From: Mogibacterium timidum ATCC 33093 | Lineage (GTDB): Bacteria > Bacillota > Clostridia > Peptostreptococcales > Anaerovoracaceae | DNA: 64,000 nucleotides | Assembly (NCBI RefSeq): GCF_000525775.1 | Contig: NZ_JALU01000027.1 | Coordinates: forward strand, 1-64,000 | Reading direction: 5' to 3' | The notes under the pieces: model-generated | Seen by the model: the letters and a program-made list of their open reading frames with translations, nothing else | What the model was told of the DNA's origin: nothing | Databases searched by the model: none | Made by a program: the position numbers and the translations under genes | In this document: positions 1 through 8,238 of the stretch, in pieces | Numbering within the stretch: the stretch's first letter is position 1 | Layout: every line of letters begins with the position of its first letter

Positions 1-19
1 ATCTTCTTTCAAAAAAGAT

Positions 20-63
20 AAAACCGCTATAGCCATTGAAATTTCAATGGCTATAGCGGTTTT
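20..63. terminator. Perfect palindrome, likely bidirectional terminator
   Basis: A 44-bp perfect inverted repeat centred between bases 41 and 42, with A-rich sequence on the left and T residues at the right end. It lies just beyond the 3' end of the minus-strand racemase gene, so it probably ends that transcript and one arriving from the left. There is no separate loop, so a few central bases must open to form the hairpin. Confidence 0.75.
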
Positions 64-163
64 GTAACACGTTTTTTGTCCTATAAGCCGAAAAAGAAGA
101 AGAGGCCGACCGACGTCAGCCCCTCCCTGTGACTTGTTATTAAAGAAGTTCTTTTAATCGCGA

Positions 164-1204
164 TTACTTAGGTACTACGAACCCCTTTCCCAGAGCATCG
201 TCCGGATCGATGAACCAAGTAGCTTCTCCGCAGAGGTATGCTGCTCCCTTAACCTGAGGAACAACCGCATCGAATTCTCCGACCTTAGTCTCGCTCTGAA
301 TCATGCCGTAGAACTTAGTTCCTATGAATGACTCATATACGAATTCCTTACCAACCGGAAGCTCACCTAGTGCGTGGAGCAGAGACATCTTAGCAGATGT
401 ACCGGTTCCGCATGGAGATCTGTCCAGCTGAGGATCGGCAGGATCACCGAAGACTACAAGGTTGCGCAGGTCGGCATCCGGAGTATCTGTGGTTGAGTAG
501 TTCTCAACCAGGTCAACAGATGTGATGTCCAGCTCTGGGTGCTGAATCTCAACTGTTTTGTTAACTTCCTGCAGCATGAAGCTTGAGAACTTAGTTAAGA
601 AGCCTGCTGTGTCAGGACCAACCTTGATACCGAAGTTCTTCTCTGTATCAACAAGAGCGAAGAACGAACCGCCAAAGCAGATATCATACACAATATCCTT
701 GCCTTCGTACTCAACGTGAAGATCCTTCTTATATCTGAATGCGGGAACGTTCGTAAGAGTTACTCCGGTAACCTTTCCATCCTTAACATCAGCAATTGTT
801 CTGATGATTCCGGCTGGGGCTTCAAGAACAACCTCGGTTTGAGGCTCCTTCATCTCCATAAGTCCGCCTTCAAGAATTGCAGTTACAGCACCGATTGTGC
901 AGTGGCCGCACATGTTGAGGTAGCCGCCGCCATCCATGAAGAATACGCCGAAATCAGCTTCTTTGTTGCAAGGCTTTACAACGAAAGCACCGAACATGTC
1001 GTGGTGACCACGAGGCTCAAACATGAGAGCTGTTCTTAAATAATCATAATGCTCTTCCAGGAAGTGCTTTCTCTCGATCATTGTATTACCCTCTGTCTCC
1101 GGGCAATCAAGAGCCACTCTGCAGTACTCACCTTCAGTGTGAGCTTCGATAGTTCTGATAGGATCAGTATACTTTTTGTAATCAATCTTAGCTGTTAGTG
1201 CCAT
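164..1204 (-). CDS. prdF: Proline racemase
   Basis: PLP-independent racemase converting L-proline to D-proline, the substrate of D-proline reductase in Stickland fermentation. Both catalytic cysteines of the family are present, in the motifs MCGHCTIG and DRSPCGTGT. A Cys at the second position separates it from trans-3-hydroxyproline dehydratases, which have Thr there. The residue after MCGH is Cys, where I recall Gly or Asn in known enzymes. I chose the ATG at 1204 (346 aa) because AAGGAGG at about 1214-1220 is 9 bases upstream; the ATG at 1210 is an alternative only about 3 bases from that site. The open frame extends to 1291, but the extra residues overlap the promoter. It is divergent from prdC. 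Hydroxyproline epimerase is the main alternative, made less likely by the adjacent prd genes. Confidence 0.9.
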   Translation of the reverse strand: MALTAKIDYKKYTDPIRTIEAHTEGEYCRVALDCPETEGNTMIERKHFLEEHYDYLRTALMFEPRGHHDMFGAFVVKPCNKEADFGVFFMDGGGYLNMCGHCTIGAVTAILEGGLMEMKEPQTEVVLEAPAGIIRTIADVKDGKVTGVTLTNVPAFRYKKDLHVEYEGKDIVYDICFGGSFFALVDTEKNFGIKVGPDTAGFLTKFSSFMLQEVNKTVEIQHPELDITSVDLVENYSTTDTPDADLRNLVVFGDPADPQLDRSPCGTGTSAKMSLLHALGELPVGKEFVYESFIGTKFYGMIQSETKVGEFDAVVPQVKGAAYLCGEATWFIDPDDALGKGFVVPK

Positions 1205-1262
1205 TGTCATGTACCTCCTTAGGTCAAACAAGTTATGAAATAAATAATTGCCACCTAAATAA

Positions 1263-1291
1263 ACTATAGAACAGGGCATATTAAAAGTCAA
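1263..1291 (-). promoter_or_regulatory. Promoter of prdF
   Basis: On the minus strand: -35 TTGACT (1286-1291), a 17-bp spacer and -10 TATAGT (1263-1268). It sits about 60 bp upstream of the chosen prdF start. Confidence 0.7.
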
Positions 1292-1680
1292 TAATATAAC
1301 AAGCCCCTATTAAAGAAATAAATACATCATGTTAGCTCGTTGGATTTACAAAGGCTTGAATATACGGCATGCGGCGGTTTTTATAAAAATGTTGTGAACG
1401 TTTTATCGAAAAAAATATGTGTAAACCCACGTATCCATAAAAAATATTTGTCCAATAAATTATGTAATATGCTTGAAAAAATTACTGATAAGTGCATAGA
1501 GTGTCATAGAATTATATATAGAAAAACTCAATAGATAATCTGGCAATTATCATTGAAATAAATAAATTGTTATGTTATCATCAATCTAGAAAATACTGTG
1601 CAGCCCTTTATTTGCACGGCTTTTCGAACGATACACATTAATGATTTGTAGAGTCAAAAATTTTAAGGAGAGACTGTGTC
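1292..1680. other. Divergent intergenic region prdF/prdC
   Basis: 389 bp of AT-rich sequence between the divergent prdF and prdC genes. I see no convincing gene; a 64-codon frame from a TTG at 1340 has no ribosome binding site and no recognisable protein features. The region should hold the prdC promoter, but no clear -35/-10 pair stands out. TGGCAATTAT occurs at 1541-1550 and again, reversed, in the prdF promoter region. The prdC ribosome binding site AAGGAGAG is near 1663. Confidence 0.6.
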
Positions 1681-3027
1681 ATGGAAAATTTGCAGATTTT
1701 GTTGAGCCAGCATGTAGGTAAGCCATGTGCACCAATTGTTAAAGTTGGTGACAAAGTTAAGAAGGGCACCCTCATAGCGGAACCAACAGGTCTCGGCGCA
1801 AATATCTTCTCAAGCGCATATGGCGTTGTAGAAGAAATAACAGACGAGATGATTGTTATTAAGCCTGATGAAGAGCAGAAAGACGAGTATGTTCAGATTC
1901 CGGAGGGAACACCTCTTGAGATGATTAAGGCTGCTGGAGTTGTAGGAATGGGCGGAGCCGGATTCCCAACTGCAGTTAAGATTGATACACATTTTGAGAA
2001 CGGCGGTTACGTTCTTATTAATGCTTCTGAGTGCGAGCCCGGACTCAAGCACAACGTTCAGCAGATAGAAGATGAGCCGGAGAAGGTTATCCGCGGAGTT
2101 AAGCTCGTGATGGAGATTTCCGGAGCTGACAAGGCTATCTTCGCTATCAAGAAGAAGAATCGCAAAGCTGTTGAAACCCTTGATGCACTTCTTAAGGATG
2201 AACCGAATATCTCGAGACATCTTCTGCCGGATATCTACCCGATGGGAGAAGAAAGAGCTGTAGTCAGAGAATGTCTTGGAATAGAGCTGGAGCCAAGCCA
2301 GCTGCCGTCTGCTGCAAACTCGGTTGTAATCAACAGCGAGACTTGCGCAAGAGTTGCTGAGGCTGTAGACGAGAGAAAGCCATCGTTCCTCAAGAACCTC
2401 ACCGTTCGCGGTAAGCTAAACGGCGGTTCTGAGGCTCACGTATTTATAGATGTTCCGGTTGGAACAAGCGTGCGTTCTCTAATTGAGAGAGCCGGCGGTA
2501 TTGACGGCGAGTACGGCGAGATCGTAATGGGTGGTGCATTCACAGGCAAGTCCACTGATCTGGATGCCCCTATCACTAAGACGACCGGAGCTATCCTGGT
2601 ATCGATGCCGTTCATGGATCTGCATGGAGCCAGCATGGGAATCCTGGTATGTGCATGCGGTGGTAATTATGAGAGAATGCAGGAGCTCTGCAAGAAGTAC
2701 AATGCAAAGGAGGTTTCGCATTGTTACTGCAAGCAGGCTCAAGAGCAGAAGAATGGCTCGAGAAAGTGCGAGAGACCGGGGAACTGTCCGGGACAGGTTG
2801 CTAACAACCTACAATTCAAGAAGGACAAGTGTGAGTACATCATCATAGGAAACTGCTCCGACTGCTCGAACACTGTAATGGCCTCCGGTCCTAAGATGGG
2901 ACTTAAGGTTCTTCACCAGACAGACCATGTCATGAGGGCTGTTGATCATCCGTTGTACAGAACTCTGAGAGTTTCTAAGCAGGTTGATCAGGATCTCGAC
3001 GTAGTGGATAACGTTGAGAGCAACTAA
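1681..3027 (+). CDS. prdC: PrdC, RnfC-like electron transfer protein of proline reductase
   Basis: 448-aa protein related to the RnfC subunit of the Rnf complex, thought to carry electrons to D-proline reductase. The N-terminal third resembles the RnfC biotinyl-like and SLBB-linked regions, with GVVGMGGAGFPT near residue 85 and NASECEPGLKHN as in RnfC. The C-terminal part is Cys-rich (motifs CACGG, CYCKQA, CERPGNCPG and GNCSDCSN), suited to Fe-S or redox-thiol chemistry. PrdC of Clostridioides difficile is, from memory, a selenoprotein; this gene has no in-frame UGA, so it appears to be a cysteine form. AAGGAGAG lies about 10 bases before the ATG. It is the first plus-strand gene of the prd cluster, 107 bp before prdA. 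Confidence 0.85.
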   Translation: MENLQILLSQHVGKPCAPIVKVGDKVKKGTLIAEPTGLGANIFSSAYGVVEEITDEMIVIKPDEEQKDEYVQIPEGTPLEMIKAAGVVGMGGAGFPTAVKIDTHFENGGYVLINASECEPGLKHNVQQIEDEPEKVIRGVKLVMEISGADKAIFAIKKKNRKAVETLDALLKDEPNISRHLLPDIYPMGEERAVVRECLGIELEPSQLPSAANSVVINSETCARVAEAVDERKPSFLKNLTVRGKLNGGSEAHVFIDVPVGTSVRSLIERAGGIDGEYGEIVMGGAFTGKSTDLDAPITKTTGAILVSMPFMDLHGASMGILVCACGGNYERMQELCKKYNAKEVSHCYCKQAQEQKNGSRKCERPGNCPGQVANNLQFKKDKCEYIIIGNCSDCSNTVMASGPKMGLKVLHQTDHVMRAVDHPLYRTLRVSKQVDQDLDVVDNVESN

Positions 3028-3038
3028 TGATATTTAAT

Positions 3039-3078
3039 CCGAGTGCCTCATTTGCCCGATCATTTGAGGCGCGATCGG
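3039..3078 (+). other. Stem-loop between prdC and prdA
   Basis: Inverted repeat with outer pairs CCGA/TCGG and inner pairs GCCTCA/TGAGGC around a loop of about 14 bases. No T-run follows, so it is more likely an mRNA processing or stability element than a terminator. It could explain different expression of prdC and prdA. Confidence 0.4.
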
Positions 3079-3134
3079 AGTAAATATAGAATTTTGCATT
3101 TGCAAAGGCAATATTTTTAAGGAGGAAGATCGAT

Positions 3135-4997
3135 ATGTCAATCACAGCTGAAACAGCTAAACAACATGCGAACGACCCAGCGGTACTATGCTGCAGAGCA
3201 GAGGAAGGCACTGTTCTTGAGCCGGCTAACTTCGAAGATCCAGCAATTTTCCCAGATCTAATTGATTCTGGTCTGCTGAATACCGAGGGAGCTCTCAAGC
3301 TGGGCCAGGTACTTAACGGATCGAAACTAACTAAAACTGTTGATTCCTTAACTCCAGTTACACCGGACATCGTAGATAAGTACGATGCTGATGAGGCTGC
3401 AGAGGAAGAAGCTCCGGCAGCAGAGGCGGAGGCAGCTCCGGTAGCCGCAGCTCCGGCAGTAGCTCCTGTAGCTTCCGCAGCAGGAACAATCAAGCTGCAC
3501 ATTGGAGAGGGCAAGAACATCGACATTGAGCTCCCTGCAGGACTCGGTGGCGGAGTTGTAGCTCCGGCTCAGACAGCAGTAGCAGCAGCGCCGGCAGTTG
3601 CAACCGCAGCTCCGGTAGATGAGGATGCTGAGACTGTTTTAAGGGAGATGACAAGAAAGCACTACAAGATCAACAAGGTTGTTCTTGGAGATGAGACTAA
3701 GATTGAGGGAGACACTCTCTACGTTCGCAAGAGCGCAGCAACAGAGGGTGCAGAAGCTCAGAGATTGGTTCAGTCCCTGGAGCTTAGCCTGATCACACCG
3801 GATGACTATCACGTGTACACAGAGACAGTAATGGATATCCAGCCAATTGCTACTAAGGAAGATTCCGACATGGGACTTGGCGAGGGCGTTACAAAGGTTC
3901 TCGATGGTGTAGTCATGGTAGTAACCGGTATCACAGAAGAAGGTGTTCAGGTCGGTGAATTCGGCTCTTCCGAGGGATACATCGACGAGAACATGATGTG
4001 GGGTCGTCCCGGTGCTGTTGATAAGGGTGAGATCATGATCGTTGCTCACGCAGTTATCGACAACAAGAAGAACATGGAGAGGCCGGGACCTATAGCAGTT
4101 CACACTGCAGTAGATCACGTAACTTCTGAGATCAGAGAAGCTATGAAGAGAGATCTTAAGGATGTAGCACCGGCTGAGGAGCAGATTCTTCAGCAGACAA
4201 GACACCCGGGAAAGAAGAAGATCGTTATCGTTAAGGAGATCATGGGACAGGGTGCTATGCACGACAACTTCCTATTCCCTAACGACCCTGTAGGTGTACT
4301 GGGAGCTAAGCCAAACGTTGACCTCGGTAACGTTCCGGTTATGGCTAACCCTCTTGAGGTACTCGATGGTTGTATCCACGCTCTGACATGCATCGGACCT
4401 GCTTCCAAGGAGATGTCAAGGCACTACTGGAGAGAGCCGCTGGTTCTTGAGGCTGTACATGACCCGGATGTTGACGTAGTTGGTGTAATCTTCGTTGGAT
4501 CACCTCAGGCTAACGCTGATAAGTTCTACGTATCCAGAAGACTCGGTCAGATGGTTGAGTCCATGGGCGTTGACGGTGCATTCGTTACGACAGAAGGATT
4601 CGGAAACAACCATGTTGACTTCACAAGCCACATCGAGCAGATTGGTAAGAGAGGAATTCCGGTTGTAGGATTCTCATTCTGCGCTGTACAGGGTGCTCTT
4701 GTAACGGGTAACAAGTTCTGCGATGCTATGATCGACAACAACAAGTCCATGTCCGGAATCGAGAACGAGGTTCTTGCTTGCAACACTCTCTGCACAGAGG
4801 ATGCTCTCCGTGGACTTGCTATGCTGAAGGCTAAGATGGCCGGCGAAGAGATTAAGGCTCCGGAGAGAAAGTACAACGTAAATGTTAAGAATAACAACGT
4901 TGAGCTCATCGAGAAGGTTACTGGCAAGAAGATGGAACTCGTAGATAACGAGCAGTCGCTTCCTATCAGTGAGAAGAGAAAGGAAAAGTACGACTAG
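3135..4997 (+). CDS. prdA: D-proline reductase proprotein PrdA
   Basis: Precursor of the two PrdA-derived subunits of the selenoenzyme that reduces D-proline to 5-aminovalerate. It is 620 aa. The family precursor is cleaved at a Thr-Cys bond, and the Cys becomes the pyruvoyl group; here the matching site is ALTCIGPASKE, with Thr418/Cys419 (Cys codon at 4389-4391). This predicts chains of about 418 and 202 residues, matching the 45- and 23-kDa subunits known from Clostridium sticklandii. Residues ~90-165 are an Ala/Pro/Glu-rich linker with two stretches of alanine and proline. AAGGAGG precedes the ATG by 8-9 bases. It is followed by the small cluster protein and prdB. Confidence 0.93.
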   Translation: MSITAETAKQHANDPAVLCCRAEEGTVLEPANFEDPAIFPDLIDSGLLNTEGALKLGQVLNGSKLTKTVDSLTPVTPDIVDKYDADEAAEEEAPAAEAEAAPVAAAPAVAPVASAAGTIKLHIGEGKNIDIELPAGLGGGVVAPAQTAVAAAPAVATAAPVDEDAETVLREMTRKHYKINKVVLGDETKIEGDTLYVRKSAATEGAEAQRLVQSLELSLITPDDYHVYTETVMDIQPIATKEDSDMGLGEGVTKVLDGVVMVVTGITEEGVQVGEFGSSEGYIDENMMWGRPGAVDKGEIMIVAHAVIDNKKNMERPGPIAVHTAVDHVTSEIREAMKRDLKDVAPAEEQILQQTRHPGKKKIVIVKEIMGQGAMHDNFLFPNDPVGVLGAKPNVDLGNVPVMANPLEVLDGCIHALTCIGPASKEMSRHYWREPLVLEAVHDPDVDVVGVIFVGSPQANADKFYVSRRLGQMVESMGVDGAFVTTEGFGNNHVDFTSHIEQIGKRGIPVVGFSFCAVQGALVTGNKFCDAMIDNNKSMSGIENEVLACNTLCTEDALRGLAMLKAKMAGEEIKAPERKYNVNVKNNNVELIEKVTGKKMELVDNEQSLPISEKRKEKYD

Positions 4998-5025
4998 TTT
5001 ATAGTTAGGAAGGTAGATATTACTG

Positions 5026-5295
5026 ATGAAGTATGGGGATAAGATAATCAAGGTTGAGGGAATCATTACAGAAGTGCATGATGGAGGAATCTGTGTTGAC
5101 ATCAAGGGTCGATTGGGAGAACTCAAGGTGCCGATGAGGATGGTTATCTCGGATTATCCACTGGAAGTAGGCCAGACGGTTGCCTGGAATATGAGTTTCA
5201 TAGAGCAGGAGGGACCGGAGGTCAACGAGAAATACGTAAGTAATATCGATATTCTAAATAGACGTCGTGCTGAATATGCTGAAAAGCACAAATAA
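5026..5295 (+). CDS. Small proline reductase cluster protein (CBO2463/CBO2479-type)
   Basis: 89-aa acidic/basic mixed protein, mostly predicted beta-strand, with no membrane segment. It sits between prdA and prdB, as a small conserved protein does in other clostridial prd clusters; I recognise it by position and by sequence flavour rather than by a catalytic motif. The alternating hydrophobic pattern suggests a small barrel fold, and its function is unknown. ATG at 5026 follows AGGAAGGTAG. The stop is 19 bp before the prdB start, so co-translation with prdB is likely. Confidence 0.65.
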   Translation: MKYGDKIIKVEGIITEVHDGGICVDIKGRLGELKVPMRMVISDYPLEVGQTVAWNMSFIEQEGPEVNEKYVSNIDILNRRRAEYAEKHK

Positions 5296-5314
5296 ACTAA
5301 GGAGGAAAAGACAA

Positions 5315-6040
5315 ATGAGTATGACAGTTGTAAAAGGCTTACAATCTGAAATATTTGTTCCTATTACACCTAAGTCAGTATTTACACCAGTAACAAAGCC
5401 ACTCAAAGAGATGACAGTTGCTCTTGCTACTGCTGCAGGTGTACACGTAAAGACAGATAAGAGATTCAACCTCGCTGGAGACTTCACTTGGAGAAAGGTT
5501 CCGGATGATATTCCATCAAGCGAGCTAATGGTAACACATGGTGGATATGACAACTCTGATGTTAACAAGGACATCAACTGCATGTTCCCAATCGACAGAC
5601 TCCACGAGCTGAGAGATGAGGGATTCATCAAGGCAACAGCTCCTACACATGCCGGATTCATGGGTGGTGGTGGAAACATCGAGAAATTCACTAACGAAAC
5701 CGGTCCACAGATCGCTCAGATGCTCAAGGATGAAGGCGTTGACGCTGCAATCCTTACAGCCGGATGAGGAACCTGCCACCGCTCTGCAACAATCGTGCAG
5801 AGAGCAATTGAGGAAGCAGGAATTCCTACTGTTATCATTGCAGCGCTTCCACCTGTTGTAAGACAGGCAGGATCTCCGCGTGCGGCAGCTCCAATCGTAC
5901 CTATGGGTGCTAATGCAGGTGCTCCACATGACGTAGTGATGCAGAAGGCAATCGTAAAGGCAACGCTTGAGCTTCTCGAGACAATCGAGACTCCGGGAAA
6001 GATTGTTCCACTGCCTTTCGAGTATCACGCTGTAATCTAG
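5315..6040 (+). CDS. prdB: D-proline reductase selenoprotein subunit PrdB (UGA = Sec)
   Basis: Catalytic selenocysteine subunit of D-proline reductase. Conventional translation stops at TGA 5765-5767 (codon 151), but the same frame continues without a break to TAG at 6038-6040, giving 241 aa, the usual PrdB length. The context is AG-U-GTCHR, matching the family's Sec site, where the selenolate attacks the pyruvoyl-bound proline. A stem-loop fitting a bacterial SECIS follows the UGA. I chose ATG 5315 because AAGGAGG at 5299-5305 is 9 bases upstream. An automatic caller would split this into two fragments. selA, selB, selC and selD are not in this window and must be elsewhere. Confidence 0.95.
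5782..5802 (+). promoter_or_regulatory. bSECIS-like stem-loop for Sec insertion in prdB
   Basis: CTCTGCA (5782-5788) pairs perfectly with TGCAGAG (5796-5802) around the 7-base loop ACAATCG. The stem begins 14 bases after the UGA, the distance expected for SelB-dependent bacterial SECIS elements. It lies inside the coding sequence. Confidence 0.75.
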
Positions 6041-6074
6041 TTCTAGAACTTAATAGGACATCGGAAACGAAGAC

Positions 6075-6102
6075 GGGGCAGATGTATATCTGCCCCTTTT
6101 TT
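6075..6102 (+). terminator. Terminator after prdB
   Basis: GGGGCAGAT (6075-6083) and ATCTGCCCC (6088-6096) form a 9-bp GC-rich stem with a 4-base loop, followed by six T. It ends the prdC-prdA-prdB transcript and separates it from prdD-prdE. Confidence 0.93.
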
Positions 6103-6222
6103 CAAAAAAACATTCGAGAAATTCTTAACACATTTGCCACCTAATCATATAAGGATGATCGGATGATGTAGCAATTATTTAAGTATAGTAATTACTGGAA
6201 GTTAAAGTATTGAGGTATGCAA

Positions 6223-6990
6223 ATGAGTGTACAGGAAATTGATTTGAGAAGACTTGTCATCAAGGCATTTCATATGAATAGCGTTGAGATGGGTGAGCAC
6301 AACCATGTAGCGTACAATGGCGAGATGGTCGTATCTGAGGAAATTATTCCATCCCTTCTGGAGAAATATGATGCTATCGACAACATTGGTATTCAGATTA
6401 TAAAGCCGGGAGATCATGATAGATGGACTAATACCATCATGGATATTATTCCTATCTCGGCAAAGGTTCTGGGAAAGTGCGGAGAAGGAATAACGCATAC
6501 TATCACAGGAGTGTATGTGATGCTTACCGGTGTTGATACTGAGGGCAAGCAAACTCACGAGTTTGGATCTTCGGAAGGAAAACTCAGTGAACAACTGGTG
6601 CTCGGTAGAGCCGGAACACCGGGAGAGGACGATTATATCATTTCTTTTGATGTAACCTTTAAGAAGGAGATGGGTCAGGAGAGATACGGATGCCTACAGG
6701 GGCATCAGGCTTGTGATGACTTCATTCAGACTTATAGAGAGCAGATGAAGAAGTTTGACGGTAACAAAGCTACAGAGCGTCATGAGTATCATGATGTTGT
6801 TAGACCCGGACAGAAGAAAGTGCTGATAATCAGACAGGTCGCCGGTCAGGGTGCTATGTACGACACATATTTGTTCCCGGATGAGCCATCAGGTGCTCAC
6901 GGCGGACGTTCTATAATAGAGATGAACAATATGCCTGTGTTCTTGACTCCAAACGAGTACAGAGACGGCGCTATTCGTTCGATGCAATAG
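6223..6990 (+). CDS. prdD: PrdD, paralogue of the PrdA N-terminal part
   Basis: 255-aa homologue of the PrdA large chain, lacking the Ala/Pro linker. Shared motifs include DIIPI/DIQPI, HEFGSSEG/GEFGSSEG, VRPGQKKVLIIRQVAGQGAMYDT and FPDEP. The protein ends with DGAIRSMQ, matching DGCIHALT of PrdA, which is exactly where PrdA is cleaved. So PrdD with PrdE is a naturally split PrdA paralogue without the pyruvoyl Cys. Its role is unknown; assembly or regulation of the reductase is plausible. I chose ATG 6223 because GAGG (6212-6215) is 7 bases upstream; ATG 6217 is too close to it. It is 12 bp upstream of prdE. Confidence 0.85.
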   Translation: MSVQEIDLRRLVIKAFHMNSVEMGEHNHVAYNGEMVVSEEIIPSLLEKYDAIDNIGIQIIKPGDHDRWTNTIMDIIPISAKVLGKCGEGITHTITGVYVMLTGVDTEGKQTHEFGSSEGKLSEQLVLGRAGTPGEDDYIISFDVTFKKEMGQERYGCLQGHQACDDFIQTYREQMKKFDGNKATERHEYHDVVRPGQKKVLIIRQVAGQGAMYDTYLFPDEPSGAHGGRSIIEMNNMPVFLTPNEYRDGAIRSMQ

Positions 6991-7002
6991 GGAGGTGCTG
7001 AT

Positions 7003-7485
7003 ATGGGAATTGGTCCTTCGACTAAAGAAACAAGCTTGCACCACTTCAGAGATCCACTGGTAGAGATCGTTGGTGCAGATTCGGGAATTGACCTGATGGG
7101 AGTGCTCCTGTTCGGTACATCCGATGATAACAAGGAAAAGCTCAGAAACAGCAAGCGTGCAGCTGTAATGGCGCAGGGTATGCGTGCAGATGGCGTTATC
7201 GTTACCTCTGACGGTTGGGGTAACAGTGATGTAGACTATACAAACTGCGTGGAAGAGCTTGGAGAGATGGGCATCCCGATGTCCGGACTCAACTTCAGCG
7301 GAACCGTGGCTACGTTTGTGGTAGAGAATGAATATTTACAGAACAATATCGTAGACATCAACAAGAACCCGGAGGGTATTGAATCGAACATTGTGGGTGA
7401 GAATAACATGACTGCAGACGATGTTAAGAAGGCTCTGATGATTCTTAAGATCCGCATGAAGGAAAAAGAATTAAAAAATAGATAA
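7003..7485 (+). CDS. prdE: PrdE, paralogue of the PrdA C-terminal chain
   Basis: 160-aa homologue of the pyruvoyl-bearing chain of PrdA. It begins MGIGPSTKETSLHHF, which aligns with CIGPASKEMSRHYW right after the PrdA cleavage point, so the pyruvoyl-forming Cys is replaced by the initiator Met-Gly. Other shared stretches are GNSDVDYTNCVEELGEMGIP and DDVKKALMILK. GGGAGG precedes ATG 7003 by 6-7 bases. It probably pairs with PrdD, and catalysis of proline reduction by this pair is unlikely without the pyruvoyl group. Confidence 0.87.
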   Translation: MGIGPSTKETSLHHFRDPLVEIVGADSGIDLMGVLLFGTSDDNKEKLRNSKRAAVMAQGMRADGVIVTSDGWGNSDVDYTNCVEELGEMGIPMSGLNFSGTVATFVVENEYLQNNIVDINKNPEGIESNIVGENNMTADDVKKALMILKIRMKEKELKNR

Positions 7486-7510
7486 ATCGCAACCTGGTGT
7501 ATGCGATTAT

Positions 7511-7559
7511 GCTATAATACGTATGAGGGATGACGGATAATTCCGGCATCCCTCATTTT
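7511..7559 (+). promoter_or_regulatory. Extended -10 promoter overlapping a terminator-like hairpin
   Basis: TGCTATAAT (-10 at 7513-7518) is followed at once by a hairpin: ATGAGGGATG (7523-7532) with CATCCCTCAT (7547-7556), inner CGG/CCG pairs and TTTT after it. The hairpin can terminate prdD-prdE read-through. If the promoter is used, the same hairpin would form the very 5' end of the flavodoxin mRNA. Confidence 0.6.
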
Positions 7560-7586
7560 GTAGATAACATAAGAGGTGTGGGATAC

Positions 7587-8171
7587 ATGAGAAATCCAAA
7601 CAGACAGGCGGCGAAGCGCAGAGCTGTAGAATCGGAAGGCTCTGACACAATACTGATATACAATTCGAGCAACGGAGCTACCGAACAGTACGCAGAATGG
7701 ATATCTAAGGCGTTAGACTGCGATGTTATGAAGTATTCGAGGGGAAAGCTCGGGTATGCATCGATGTATCAGAATATAATATTCGGAAGCTGGATAAGAG
7801 GCGGGGAGATTACGCGCTACAATATGCTGCGAGCGAATCTTGTTAACTTCGGAATAGAGAACAACAATTTGATCGTCTTTGCCACAGGCATCATCAAGCC
7901 GTCAGATGAGTATACCGCATACGTAAAAAGCCTCAATGGATGCAAGCAGCTTCCTGAAGGATGCTTCCATCTGCTTCCCGGCAGATATGATCCTAGCGGA
8001 TGTAAGAGCGCAGATAGGCTGGCACTCAAGGCGATGGGTGATAGGATATTTACACCGCTCTCAAAGGAAGAAATATCGGCCGCTAGAGATAGGTTCAAGG
8101 TTGGATATGATGGTGTAGAGATAGAGACAATAAAGCCAATCATAGAAAAGGTGCTTGAGTTTAGACAGTAA
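7587..8171 (+). CDS. Flavodoxin-domain protein
   Basis: 194-aa protein with an N-terminal FMN-binding flavodoxin signature: ILIYNSSNGATEQYAEWIS resembles the phosphate loop (T/S-x-T-G-x-T) in modified form, and IIFGSWIRGG is the second nucleotide-contact region. It belongs to the HemG-like flavodoxin group often annotated only as 'flavodoxin domain'. I chose ATG 7587 because AGAGGTG is about 9 bases upstream; the frame is open back to 7530 but that part overlaps the hairpin. It is close to a second copy at 13195-13746 (shared N-term pattern IYNS..G.T.QYAEWI and C-x-PGRY). An electron-transfer role near proline reductase is inference. Confidence 0.75.
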   Translation: MRNPNRQAAKRRAVESEGSDTILIYNSSNGATEQYAEWISKALDCDVMKYSRGKLGYASMYQNIIFGSWIRGGEITRYNMLRANLVNFGIENNNLIVFATGIIKPSDEYTAYVKSLNGCKQLPEGCFHLLPGRYDPSGCKSADRLALKAMGDRIFTPLSKEEISAARDRFKVGYDGVEIETIKPIIEKVLEFRQ

Positions 8172-8187
8172 CTGAATACGAAAATTA

Positions 8188-8217
8188 AAAAAGGTCTCCG
8201 TCAGGAGACCTTTTTGA
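8188..8217. terminator. Bidirectional terminator
   Basis: AAAAAGGTCTCC and GGAGACCTTTTT form a 12-bp stem with loop GTCA, with an A-run on one side and a T-run on the other. It serves the flavodoxin gene from the left and the permease gene on the minus strand from the right. Confidence 0.93.
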
Positions 8218-8238
8218 ACGTTGAATCAAACAATGCGA

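Noticed and set aside
716-1039. Frame antisense to prdF
   Set aside because: Shadow of the racemase codon pattern, with no ribosome binding site.
1340-1534. 64-codon frame from a TTG in the prdF/prdC gap
   Set aside because: No ribosome binding site, very AT-rich codons and no protein features; it is best left as intergenic DNA.
1541-1556. Possible sigma-54 promoter (TGGCA...TTGA) before prdC
   Set aside because: The spacing between the GG and the TTG is one base too long and the downstream GC is missing.
5768-6040. prdB as a broken gene
   Set aside because: The TGA has a conserved Sec context, a SECIS-like stem-loop, and the full-length product matches PrdB, so it is recoding rather than a pseudogene.
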